Below are positions 10,852-21,140 of a stretch of DNA of 64,000 nucleotides, in pieces (position 1 is the first letter of the stretch; every line of letters begins with the position of its first letter). A program made the position numbers and the translations under genes. The notes beneath the pieces were generated by a model. The model made no database searches. It was given only the letters and a program-made list of their open reading frames with translations, and was not told where the DNA came from. Location of the stretch: the NCBI RefSeq assembly GCF_019175385.1, contig NC_083339.1, positions 28,921,637 through 28,985,636 of the forward strand, given 5' to 3'. This stretch comes from Lycium barbarum. Taxonomy: Eukaryota > Streptophyta > Magnoliopsida > Solanales > Solanaceae.

Positions 10852-12760
10852 TAATATTGAGGCTACCTGCCTATTTGATACTAGTTTGATAGGGGGAACA
10901 ATTTCCTTCTTTCCTTCTTTTACTTTTGAGTTTCTCATTTGCCTTGTCTGTCTAAGAGAGAGATCTGCAGGTCTTGACACTTGATCAATTTGAACATTGA
11001 GCAAATCTTTCTTAAGCTCCTGATCTTTTATTTCTTGAGAGGGATTACTTCTTGGAGTCTTTGGGACTGATCCACCAGGCTCCTTTGGATGATTACTAAG
11101 ACTGATATCTAAGGATTGCTCTTCAGTTCCCTCTTTTTCTGTCTTGTCCTCTTTCCACTTATCATGTTCACCCTTTTCCACCACTGATTCCTGGCTTGTG
11201 CTACTACTTTGCCCATTTGCCTCTTGCCCCTCTACTGATTCTGCAGGCTTTCCATCTGTCTCTACTACTTCTGTACTAATCTTGACTGTAGTATTATTGA
11301 TGACCTGATCTCTCAGTTGTTCAATATTGTATCCCCCCTCATTGATCTTTGAGCAATTACTTCCATCTTTATCAACTATTAGAACCTCCTTCTGATAGTG
11401 CTACATACTTTCTGACAGTTCCACTTGATCTTCAGCAGGAACACTACTTTTTGCTTGTTTACCAAAAGATTTTCTACCCAAGGTTTTGTTGATTCTTTTT
11501 CTGCTTCAGAGTTTTCTTTGTCTTGTTTCTCCATATTCTCCAAGTTTATTTCCTTCTCAGTTTGTTCATCAAGGACTGCAAAAAAATTGTTAATTTCCAC
11601 ATCCTTTCCAACATCATCAGCCTGAGAATTATTGATTCTGTTATCCTTTACTGTCCCCCAACCATTAATCACTCCTTCATGCTCCACCCTCTTGTTCATA
11701 TTCTCTTATTTCCTCTTCTGTGCCCTTTCATTCTTCCTTTTGCCATGATTCCAGGTATCTTTTGTTGGTACTTCATTATTCACTGCTTTTTTCCCTTTAT
11801 CCACCACAAGACTTGTGCATGTAGCTTCTTTTGCAACCTGCCCATTTTGTTTCATATTTACATCAGTAACACTTGTCTCTGTATGTTCTTCATCCTTACT
11901 CTCCTTTGCTAGTTTTAAATCTAGATGAAGTACAAAGCATTCCTTCTCATTGTGTTCTTATAGCCTGCATGATTTACAATACTTTGGCATGTAATCATAT
12001 TTAATATCAATCCAGTTTGCAGTGATCTCTCCAGTGCCCGACCTTTTCATGCCAACATTAATTCTTTTAGGGAAGTCTTTTAACAAATCAACCTCTACCT
12101 TCACCTTTGCACAACTAGGTCTAGACTTTTCCTTTGTTGCCATATCAACATGTAAAGGTTTCCCTACTGCTTTAGCCATTGTAAAAATGATTCCTTCACA
12201 AAAAATTTAGAAGCTCATGAAGGAAAAGATATCCATGCAATCGAGGTTTCATATTCCGAATGGAACCAAGGTTCCCATTTTTGCACTCTCATCTGGTAGA
12301 AACCATCCTTAGCCTTCCAGTACTACGCAAGTTTGGACATCACACGAATATAGTCTTCCATGGATGATAATCTGAGGAGAAGATGTCGTTCACACAAGTA
12401 TCCAGTGGGGCACTCAGATTTTATCTCGCATTGAAGAGGGATTATTTTGCGTAGTTCTCCAAGTTCAAGCCATCCATATGAGAACTTACCTATCACTGCG
12501 TATTGAAGGTTCTCTTGTATTATCATTGCATTCACTTCCGCTTCATCCCATAACACCATAGGCTCACCATGCACATACGTTAGAGGTTTCTCTTGAATAG
12601 GGTTTGGGTTAGGTTTTATAGTGGTTGTTTCAATCAAAGGCTTTAATATCTGGGCATATAGATGTTTCGGTGGTGGTTCTTCTGGAAGCCGATGCTGGTC
12701 ACCGCCAGGTAGGGGTGGCCATGCACCAGCAGTGGCCGTAGCTATGCCGACGTCAAACAA
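10852..12760 (-). pseudogene. LINE ORF1: nucleic-acid-binding protein with CCHC knuckle (broken)
   Basis: The ORF opens at 12760 (M-F-D-V-G-I-A-T-A) and runs to 12323 with a D-E-A-E-V-N-A-M-I / F-S-Y-G-W-type region, the N-terminal half of the DUF4283-like domain of plant L1 ORF1. It continues after a frame break at 12179-11958 (G-K-P-L-H-V-D, W-I-D-I-K-Y-D). A zinc knuckle C-x2-C-x4-H-x4-C follows at about 11970-11930, with a TAA stop between the second Cys and the His. Downstream, 11699-11379 and 11184-10850 are charged, Lys/Glu-rich and disordered, as usual for the C-terminal half. ORF1 normally coats the LINE RNA. This copy cannot encode a full protein. Confidence 0.85.
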
Positions 12761-12852
12761 CAGGGTTTAGGGTTTGTTTTTTAGGGTTGAGAGCTTTTTT
12801 TCGTTTCAGGCTCCTGGTTTCTTTGGTTCACTTTGGTGTTTCATTTTTTTCC

Positions 12853-12868
12853 TTCCGCATCATCTACT
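12853..12868. repeat. LINE target-site duplication, right copy
   Basis: Identical 16-bp copy of 6353-6368, at the 5' end of the minus-strand LINE. Sequence just right of it resumes CACTA-2 interior DNA. Confidence 0.95.
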
Positions 12869-14033
12869 AACTGTTCTTTACACCAAAAATAAAAAAGAGA
12901 AATGCAGGAACTCTTGATCTTTTGGATTGAACTGCTCTTGCCTTCAAAACATCTAGCATTCATCTCTTTTCAAATAGTCACAACAACAACAACATACCCA
13001 GTAAAATAGTAAACCTCCTTAACTCAATCAAATAAGAACAGTTCACTTGAACTAAAGAACGAAGTCAGATTTCCCGATTAAAAACCAAAAAGTGAATCTC
13101 AACATCTAGAAGCAATAGAACTCCATTTTTTCAAACTCAATCAATAGAGCCAGAGGTAAAATACAGTTTTGCAGTAGGAATTCTCACACACAGAAAAAAA
13201 ACTCAGTTGCCAATTTCATTAAAAAAAATATGGATGTCAACACCCAACTATAAGTTATATCTAACTTTTAAACAGAAAATTAGATACGACCACCACAATA
13301 GAAGTATACGTAAAAGCAAAAGAAATAGCTTCAAACACATTTCTTTAACACAATGACACACGCACATATCAAAATTGTCTTGTGATCAAAATGCACAAAA
13401 GCTTAAAGGTTGTCCCCCTTGATTTTGTGTTTTTTTTTTTTTTTTTACAGTTGATCGTTTACCTTGAAAGTAAAACAAAACTAGTCACACCAGAAGCCAT
13501 TTACAAACATGCACTATATTCTCAGCAAAAGGTACAAGGATATGAGATTTTAAAATAAAAAGAAAATTTATCATGGTCGAAATCAACAGTTTTTATCAAG
13601 GAGATAACATGTTGTTATTGAAAACTAAGAAGGGGGGAAAAGGAAACCGATGATCTGAACAAAAATCCCCATGGCTACAACACCCCAAACCTATAAATGT
13701 AAACCCTAACAAAATGAAATAAGAATAGACACTCTAATACTAGCCATAGTTAAAAACAAATTGCAGAAAAACCTAATTCCCTTTCTCAATAACTACACTA
13801 TGCGAGGAAAATCGATGGTGGTACCTCATGGTGACGAGTATAGTGAAATGAAGACAACATAAATACTAGCAGTGCAGTATTGGTACCAATTGGCCTCAGC
13901 TTGACAATATAGAGGGGGGGGAGACGTAAGAGACAAAATGATCCCTAGATCTGCGTAGAAGAAAGATAGAGAGCGAATCTTGGTACAAAAATAATGTTGG
14001 GTAAAATGTTATTAACTGGTGACCTAGCAAAAT
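12869..14033. other. CACTA-2 interior, no gene seen
   Basis: AT-rich, with many short purine and pyrimidine tracts. A CAACAACAACATACCCAGTA-like segment near 12985, often seen in dispersed Solanaceae repeats, is present. A T18 run lies near 13430. No reading frame with protein character was found on either strand. Confidence 0.5.
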
Positions 14034-14411
14034 TTATTTTAAATACTTTTGAAAAATACTAGCGACGGATAGTTCCGTAGCAATTGCTTCTAATATATTT
14101 TTATATTTTAATTATAACTAGCGATGGATTAACCGTTGCTACTCTATCCGTCGTTAATGTTTAATCAATTTAGCAACTACAAACTATTTGTCGCTAATTT
14201 CATAGCTAAAATGCACGCGCCAAAATCTGACGCCAAATTCAATGACGGATTTTATTTTTCATTGCTAATTTGTTGCTATACTATATCCTTATGGTTTTAT
14301 TTTTTATTTCGCGACAGAATCATGATTCTGTAGCTAAATCCGTCGCTATTTTGCGACGGAAAATTAGTTGTCGCTAAATTCCGTCGCGAAACGCTGTTTT
14401 TTTTAGTAGTG
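14034..14411. repeat. CACTA-2 right subterminal repeats and terminus
   Basis: Repeated GCGACGGA, TAGCGA and CCGTCGCTA motifs in both orientations, ending in AACGCTG-T8-AGTAGTG. The same end design occurs at both ends of CACTA-1, so the two elements are one family. In CACTA elements such arrays bind the TNPA-type protein. The 3 bp after the end are ATT. Confidence 0.85.
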
Positions 14412-14466
14412 ATTAGTCTATTTTGATTAAAAGTGACTTTTTGAGTTCATTTGTTTCAATTGGACT

Positions 14467-14604
14467 ATGGAGACATCTTCTACTGAAGTTTCATGTTCCA
14501 TGTGTGGTGAGATCTTTGTGAGTTCGTTTGCATTATATGTACCTAGAACTTGCCCGGAATGTGTTTCAAGGAAAAATCCTAGACTAACTAGGTTTGAAAA
14601 ATGA
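14467..14604 (+). CDS. Small CxxC...CxxC protein ORF (45 aa) in the Gypsy-P 3' region
   Basis: ATG at 14467 to TGA at 14604. The peptide has two Cys pairs, C-S-M-C-G-E and, 17 residues later, R-T-C-P-E-C, followed by a basic tail ending L-T-R-F-E-K. The spacing is that of a small zinc ribbon, so a metal-binding, possibly nucleic-acid-binding role can be guessed. It lies in the 3' stretch of an Athila-like element, far from any pol, with no recognised promoter. It could be a remnant of a larger protein or chance. I know no family for it. Confidence 0.3.
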   Translation: METSSTEVSCSMCGEIFVSSFALYVPRTCPECVSRKNPRLTRFEK

Positions 14605-15545
14605 TGTTACGCCTTCCTTGGACCATTTTTATGACTTAAATTTTCTACCCTTACATATTTTCCTTAGTCAATCCCTTTTGAGCCTTTAAGCTTTTCTTTG
14701 ATAACTATGTTACAAGTTTTTCCCTTTTGTTCTTCAATTGATCTATCTCTTGGTATCCTACCTCCCTAAGTGCTTTGAAAGTGCAAACTAGGTTAAAATC
14801 ATAAGTTTGGGGGTGATGGTTGGAAAAGTGTGATGTGAGAGTTACTTTAAAGGTGAAAAAAATTTGGAAACTTCTTTGTTATTTTGAAAAAAATAATTAT
14901 AATAATATTAAAGAGTTGTGAATAAAGGGAAGACTAGTTGGTGAAATGAAAATGAAGAAAACGGTGGAAAAATTTGAAAGGAAGCGTGCTTTGATTGTTG
15001 CAAATTGTAGTGCTTAGGGAGGTTTTGAGTCACTATTACCCAAATTGTGTCCCACCTTAACCAAAAACCTACATTAAAACCCTTTATGCCCTCATTGATT
15101 TTGAACTAAGTGTATCTACATTAGTGGAGAAATATATGATATCCTATTTGCATTTTGAGTTGCATTTAGATTGGGATTCTCTCTTGATTGTGAGGGCACA
15201 TAAAAATTAAGTGTGAATTTGATCCAATTTTCAATTGTGAGGAATGAACAAAAGAAAGTCGTTTGTGATAACAAGGCAAATATTGAAGCTTTAGTGTCAT
15301 GACTTGGTTGCTATTTTGTTACACCTCGGAAATTTCCCCGTGAACGTACAACGAATAGACTAACGAAGACTACGGGTATATGATGTTTGAATATGAAGGG
15401 AATGACGTTTGACGACCCTAAGTAAGATCTCAAAGGCAATTGTAATAAGAGATAGGTTATGCTCCACAATGACTAATCATAGGTTTTGAAAATGTGAAAA
15501 AAAAATTGAAGATTTGCATTTTGGCCAGTCGGTTGTAAAATGAAA

Positions 15546-15765
15546 TACGGACCGTAAAGTGGTATACGGCCCGTAAACTGCCAGGCTGTATTCCAACTTA
15601 CAAAACTTCAACTTTCTGCTAAATGTTCAAATGGTTAAATACGACTTGGAATACGGACCGTAAATTGAAATACGGCCCGTAAACTGCGATCGTAAATCAC
15701 AATGATCCTTAGCAAACCTTTATGGTTTTGATATGATTAAATACGACCACGAAATACGGCCCGTA
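15546..15765. promoter_or_regulatory. Palindrome cluster TACGGnCCGTA in the solo LTR
   Basis: Five copies of the 11-bp palindrome TACGG(A/C)CCGTA at 15546, 15565, 15652, 15671 and 15755, mostly followed by AACTG or AATTG. They lie about 230-450 bp inside the LTR and 50-280 bp before the TATA-like TTTTAAGTCATTAAAAGG. CG dinucleotides in both arms stand out in AT-rich DNA. Confidence 0.8.
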
Positions 15766-17282
15766 AACTGGGTTTACGACCACTATACACTTCAGCTACT
15801 ATTCATTCCGGATAAGATTTTAAGTCATTAAAAGGAGACCCAAGCTCATGAAATTCATTTCATCTCCACGACATTTCTCTCTAGAAACCTCTAGAATATT
15901 CTACACTCTTCATCTACAAGAAAACAAAGGAAATCAAAGATCAATATCAAGAATCCAAGTGAATCAAGTGTATGAAACTCATCAAAGTTCATCTAAGTCA
16001 AGAAATTTCAAGAGAAGCAAACTAGGGTTTTGGTGCAAGAAGAGTAATACCACTCAAGGCTTGTTCCGACAACATCTAAGGTAAGTTTTATGGCATTTAC
16101 ATGTTATTTAGGATATGGAAGAGTTGAAACACTTAGATTATAGAAGGATGTAAGAAATGGGTCATGAAAGTGTGAATAGTAGCAATGTTGAGTAAAGGTT
16201 GGAATTGAGCCATGATAATTGATAAATTGTGATTATAAAAATGCTATGAATGACATTTAGAACATGGAATAAGTATCCTATGTGAGAAAAATGCAACAAT
16301 GGACCATGGCCATGATTATGGAGAAATTGAAGACAAATTATGAAATACGGATATTGTAAACGAATGATGAGTGTTGTCTATCATACTGAGAATGTTGTTA
16401 TGAATATTTGAGAGCTGATATAGAATGTGGGAAGAGTTGTATAAAAAAAGGAAATGCTGCCCAATTTTCCCTGGAAATAGTCACGCGTTCTTATAGTCGA
16501 TTAACTGACGTTGATGTGAATTCTCTTGAAGGTAAAGGCGCGAATATTGAAGAGGAACGATCAAGCGATAGAATAGCTAAAGGAAAAGGTATGTAAGGCT
16601 AGTCCTTTCTTTCCAAGGCGTGAATCCTATGATATGATATTATTTCCCTACATTTTCATGGCTTCCTTATATTCCGGAACCAAGAGCCTATGTTCATGGA
16701 TAACCACGTGAGATAAGGATAAGAGACATGTTACGAGCACGATAACGGAGATGATAAGCTTAAGACTAAAGATTCTAGAGTTCACGGTATAATGTTTAAA
16801 CAAAGCTAAAGACATTAACTACGATCTATTGGTAATGCTTGATGTATACACTCACCTTATATACTAATTCCTTCAAGGTGAGGCGGAATACCTATGAATG
16901 CTCCATAATGTAAGCGGGGGCTCTCGACCTTGCGTCACCCCGACATTGTTATAGATTATTCATAAGCCTCAATGCATGTCCTATGACCAATATTTCGAGA
17001 AACTACGAGTCTATGTTCATAAAGGATTTCATGTGAGATAAAGGTAAGAGATACGCTATAGAAATGATAATGGAAATGATGAGCTTAAGTCCAAAGATTA
17101 TAAAGACTATCATACGATACTTATACGAAATTCGTGCTACGAATATGATGTGATTTTCATAGATTGTATTTAAATTTAAATGTGTGCATTAATGAAAGGT
17201 TACGATAAGCCTATGAGATGTATATTATGGCAATGATAATGATGAGATATATTGGTCCTTGTATGATGCATGTGATATGGCC

Positions 17283-17420
17283 GAGCCACTACGTGGCCAA
17301 ATACGGAAGATATGTATGTGATATTGTGGAGCCACTACGTGTCCAAATACGCATACTGTCGAGCCACCACGTGGTCGATTATGGATATTGTCGAGCCGTA
17401 CGTGGCCGAATACGGATAAT
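17283..17420. repeat. Minisatellite with ACGTGG cores in the solo LTR
   Basis: Four imperfect units of about 32-45 bp, beginning GAGCC(A)C(T/C)ACGTGGCC and ending AATACGGA or similar. Each unit carries an ACGTG core, as in plant G-box elements. It lies downstream of the presumed transcription start. Confidence 0.75.
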
Positions 17421-18566
17421 GTTTTATGTGTACGAGAAGCTACGGTACTACGATGATGAATTATATGACATGATGATGTATACGCTATGATGGTTCATGT
17501 ACGACGATTATGTATATGTGATATATGTATGAAATGTATTCATCCTTAAAGGTCGCGCAGGTTTTGCCTTCACCTCATGACTTATGATTTCTCTATTATG
17601 TTTGTTTCATTCATGCCTTACATACTCAGTACAATATTTGTACTGACGTCTGTTTTCTTTGGACGCTGTGTTCATGCCCATAGGTAGACAAGGAGACGGC
17701 GCAGACCTTTAGGAGCTATCGGCAGATTTGCAGAAGCACTCCATTATTCCGGAGGTGCTAATCGGGTTCATACTTTTGTGTATATATATATGTAAAGTAT
17801 TTTGGGCACGACGGGGTCTTGTCCCACCCATATGTCTATTACTTTAGTAGAGGCTCGTAGATACGTATGTGTGGGTTATATGGTCTCACAAAGTCACTAC
17901 TGTATATATGTAGATATGTGTACATTATCTTTTGATAGCGAAAGGGCTTATGTATATAAAAGTATTTATGTTCTTTAATGAAAATGATTTTCTTATGATT
18001 ATGAGTTTATGAACGAAAAATGAGGCTTAATAAGTATGATGAGTAGTAGAACGAGCGGTGCTCGGTGGTCAGCCCCAGGTACCCGTCACGGCCCCTAGCT
18101 GGGTCGTGACATATTTTGATTAGTCTGGTGTTTGAAGCACTAGAAGTTAAAAAAAAAATTGATTAGTTGGTGTTAATATGCTTTGGATTAATTGTTGCTA
18201 CCAATCAAAGTCATGTGTTTGTGCTTAACGTAGACTTTTTGACTTGGTATGATGTTGGTGCACTTTTGAATGGAGTCCTTTGAAGGAAATTGTATGATTT
18301 GATTTGCTTGAGGACAAGCAATAGTTTAGGTTTTGGGGTTTGATAAGTTGGTATTTTACCAACTTATCTATTCTTTAATCTTAGATTTTTGCTAAGTTTG
18401 ATTGATAGAATAGTGCATTTAATGTCGTTTCCTTCCATTTTACAAGTTTTTATGTGAATTCGAAGTGATCGGGAAGCAATCAAGTGAAAAGAATTCAAAA
18501 AGAGGACAAATTAAAGAAATGAGAAAAATGACTAGAAGTGCAAAAATTGTACAGTTTTGTAATTAT

Positions 18567-18785
18567 TGTTGTAAAATAAAATTGTATATTAAAATTAAAG
18601 AGCAACAAAAGGCACAAAGAGAGAGAGAGGAAGAAAGGAACTAAGTATAGTACTTTATTTCATGATTTTGAGTTGTATCTTTCATCTACTACATAGGACT
18701 ATTTATAAGATGTAGTTACTTGGAGGGAAGAGTTTTCTACTGTGCAAGTGGCCCCGCATGGACATCCACTTGTTTATTCACAACA
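18567..18785 (-). repeat. Copia-2 3' LTR
   Basis: 219 bp, TGTTGT...ACAACA. It contains a short AG microsatellite and, on the minus strand, a TATA box (TATAAAT, 18701-18707). Compared with the 247-bp partner, nearly all the length difference lies in the AG run. Confidence 0.92.
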
Positions 18786-18797
18786 CTCCCCCTTGGA
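18786..18797 (-). other. Copia-2 polypurine tract
   Basis: Plus-strand CTCCCCCTTGGA abuts the 3' LTR. On the element strand this is TCCAAGGGGGAG, a typical Copia purine tract. Confidence 0.8.
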
Positions 18798-18965
18798 TGA
18801 CCATGTAAAAGAAAAATTCTAGTGAAATAAAAGTACTATACATAGTTATTTGTAATACGCATTGCTTGCTGCCTCATTAAAACCTTACCAGGAAAACCCA
18901 GTGGGATAAAATCTTGGTTAAAGGAAAAAAAGTGCAGCGCGTATTTACTCCCCCTATTGGAAACA

Positions 18966-20037
18966 TTACTTAATGTCTCGAAGATGACGCATTCCAATCT
19001 TGTATATTAGCTTCTCAAATGTTGAGGTTGGTAATGCCTTAGTGAACAAATCTGCTAAATTATCACTTGAGAGAACTTGTTGAACATCTATTTCACCCTT
19101 CTTTTGAAGATCATGAGTAAAAAAGAATTTTGGTGAAATATGTTTTGTTCTGTGTCCTTTAATGTAACCTCCTCTTAGTTGAGCAATGCATGCAGCATTA
19201 TCTTCGTATAATGTTGTTGGAATATTCCTCTTCAAAGGAAGGCCACATGTTATTGATCTCAACCAAACGCATTCTCGACTTGCTTCATGCATGGCTATTA
19301 TCTCTGCATGATTTAAAGAAGTAGCAACCATAGTTTGTTTTGTTGAACGCCATGATATAGCTGTACTTCCACATGTAAATAAATAACATGTCTGGGATCG
19401 ACCTTTATGTGGATCGGACAAATATCCTGCATATGCATAACCAATTAGTTGTGAATTGGATTCATTTGAATAAAACAGTCTCATATCAATGGTCCCTCGG
19501 AGGTATCTGAATATATGCTTAATACCATTCCAGTGTCTTCTTGTTGGGGAAGAACTAAATCCTCCTAATAAGCTTACAGAGAAAGCTATATCTGGTCGAG
19601 AATTATTGGCAAGATACATTAATGCCCCAATTGCACTCAAATATGGTATTTCAGCACCAACAAGTTCTTCATCATTATCTTTATTAATATCAAGTGATCT
19701 CACAACCAGTGGGGTACTCAATGGATGTGCGTTATCCATGTAAAATCTCTTTAAAATATTTACAGGATATGTTGATTGATGGACAAATACTCCATTTGTA
19801 AAATGTTCAGTTTGTAGACCAAGACAGAATTTTGTTTTTCCAAGGTCTTTCATTTCAAATTCCTTTTTCAAACATTCTACTACCTTTAGAAGCTCTTCAG
19901 GAATTCCAATAATATTCAAGTCATCAACATATACAAATATTACGACAAATTCTGATCCACACCTTTTCATAAAGACACAAGGACAAATTGGGTCATTTTT
20001 ATACCCTTCTTTCAACAGGTATTCGCTAAGGCGATTA
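18966..20037 (-). pseudogene. Copia-2 RT (C-terminal half) and RNase H
   Basis: An open frame of 349 codons from 20015 to 18966. It carries the RT catalytic box F-V-Y-V-D-D-L and then the L-M-Y-L-A and R-P-D-I-A-F-S-V blocks. The RNase H part follows (Y-E-D-N-A-A-C-I, T-K-H-I-S-P-K-F-F) and the closing D-L-F-T-K-A-L-P-T-S-T-F-E-K. Its N-terminal half lies beyond CACTA-1 at 27404-27850, and the frame meets cleanly at the TTA insertion site. These domains copy the element's RNA into DNA and degrade the RNA. This half looks undamaged, but transposon insertion has separated it from the rest. Confidence 0.95.
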
Positions 20038-20470
20038 CACTACAAAAAAAAAAGCGTTTAGTGACGGACATATTCCGTCGCTAATCAGCATATATCTGTT
20101 GCTAAACATGTGTTGCGACGGATTAGCGACGGAATGTCGTCTGTTACGATTTTGCGCGTTGCTAACCTATTAGCGACGGAAAAATGAAATTCGTAGCAAA
20201 CTTAGCGACAGAGTAGTGACGTATGAGATCCGTTCCACATTATAGCAACGGATTATTTTGTTGCTATTGTTATGAATTCCGTGACTAATTTCATATTTCA
20301 TTTCGTCGTTTTAGTAAATTAGCGATGAAAACCATTGTTGCTAATCCGTCGCAAAATATTTGAATTATTTGTGCCTGCATTTAGCGACAATCTGTAGCCT
20401 ACTGTTTTCCCTCTTGCAACGACCAAAATCCGTCGCAAATCTGTCACAAATATGTTTCTTCCGATTTTTT
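20038..20470. repeat. CACTA-1 left terminus and subterminal repeats
   Basis: CACTAC terminus followed by about 400 bp dense in GCGACGGA, CCGTCGCTAA, TAGCGACGGA and GTTGCTA variants in both orientations. Such arrays are the binding sites of the TNPA-type protein in En/Spm elements. Confidence 0.9.
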
Positions 20471-20711
20471 TTTTTAAATACACCTGTTGAAACATACTAA
20501 ATACAAAGTAATAAATACCCTTAAAAATAACTGACATTCACATAAAATAATATTTATAAAAAAGATTCAAAATAAATAGCGGAATCCTAATCGTTAAGTC
20601 CAAAACACCGACAACACCAAGCTATCAACTACCAAAAGAACCCACACATCCATCAAGTATTGTTAGTGCATAATTTTGTTCTTTCCAACAAAAAGCAGAT
20701 AACATAAAAAA

Positions 20712-21140
20712 CTAATGCATGGGTGAAGGACTACGATCATTATCAGAAACTAAAGGATCAACATCATCAACGTTAGAAATAGTAGGAGGAGGCACTATGG
20801 GTGTCACAACTGATGGTTTGTCGATAGGAGTATTTGGATGATGTAATGGTGAAAAAATCACTCCGCGTGCCTTCTCAATAAATAAAGGAAGCAAGCGATC
20901 AGTCAGTGTAGGAATCAATCGCATCACTAACTCCTCCATATTTTCTGTCGGTGCTGATTGAGAAGTTGAAGGTGCTGCTGATGCTGAAGATTAAAGCCAG
21001 AATTGACGCAAAGATTCGACCCATAATAACTTTGTGCTTGAGATCCAAGATCATATATTCTTCTCTTCCTTGTTCCCCCAGCAGCTTCGTAATATGCTTC
21101 ACATTGATCAATATCAGACTAAGACTGTGATTTTTCCCGT
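20712..21140 (-). pseudogene. CACTA-1 TNPA-like protein, C-terminal exon remnant
   Basis: Minus-strand translation gives C-E-A-Y-Y-E-A-A-G-G-T-R-K-R-R-I-Y-D-L-G, then S-Q-A-Q-S-Y-Y-G. This resembles the C-terminal block of plant Ptta/En/Spm transposase proteins, where A-G-G-x-K-R-R-x-Y-G-L-G-S-x-A is typical. A frame change near 20940 leads into E-E-L-V-M-R-L-I-P-T-L-T-D-R and a Ser/Pro-rich tail ending at 20712. TNPA-type proteins bind the subterminal repeats and bring the element ends together. The upstream part of the protein lies near 24570-25100. Confidence 0.7.

Larger units (their letters stand above)
6369..12852 (-). mobile_element. Near full-length L1-type LINE
   Basis: 6.48 kb bounded by perfect 16-bp direct repeats, with an A-rich tail at the left end (seen as TTTTATTTTTATTTTT on the plus strand). 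It encodes, on the minus strand, an ORF1 with a nucleic-acid-binding domain and a CCHC knuckle, then an ORF2 with endonuclease, reverse transcriptase, zf-RVT and RNase H-like domains. The length, the order and the perfect duplication indicate a complete retrotransposition event. Several stops and frameshifts and a changed catalytic motif show it is now dead. It inserted into CACTA-2. Confidence 0.93.
4839..14411 (-). mobile_element. CACTA-2: right-hand part of a CACTA (EnSpm) element carrying a LINE
   Basis: The right end at 14411 reads ...TTTTTTTTAGTAGTG, the inverse of a CACTAC terminus, and is preceded by dense GCGACGGA/CCGTCGCTAA subterminal repeats like those of CACTA-1. No CACTA left end is seen before 4839, so the element probably starts left of the window and Copia-1 inserted into it. 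Inside, 4839-6352 and 12869-14033 were joined before the LINE inserted. By analogy with CACTA-1 the coding direction would be minus, but only one tiny ORF (5080-5296) is recognisable. The rest of 5300-6352 and 12869-14033 is AT-rich with no convincing gene. The left limit is inferred. Confidence 0.6.
15317..18111 (+). mobile_element. Solo LTR of a chromovirus (Del/Tekay-like) Gypsy element
   Basis: 2795 bp from TGTTACACCTCGG to GGGTCGTGACA, flanked on both sides by TATTT (15312-15316 and 18112-18116), a perfect 5-bp target duplication. No internal region is present, so it arose by recombination between two LTRs. The termini and the TACTCAGTAC block near 17630 match the chromovirus LTR at 38184-54669. 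It has a palindrome cluster at 15546-15765, just before TTTTAAGTCATTAAAAGG, the likely core promoter and start of R, and a minisatellite at 17283-17420. It is inserted in Gypsy-P. Confidence 0.92.

Noticed and set aside
12985..13010. CAACAACAACATACCCAGTA segment as a separate SINE or MITE
   Set aside because: Only a short piece of the familiar repeat is present, with no second end or target duplication.
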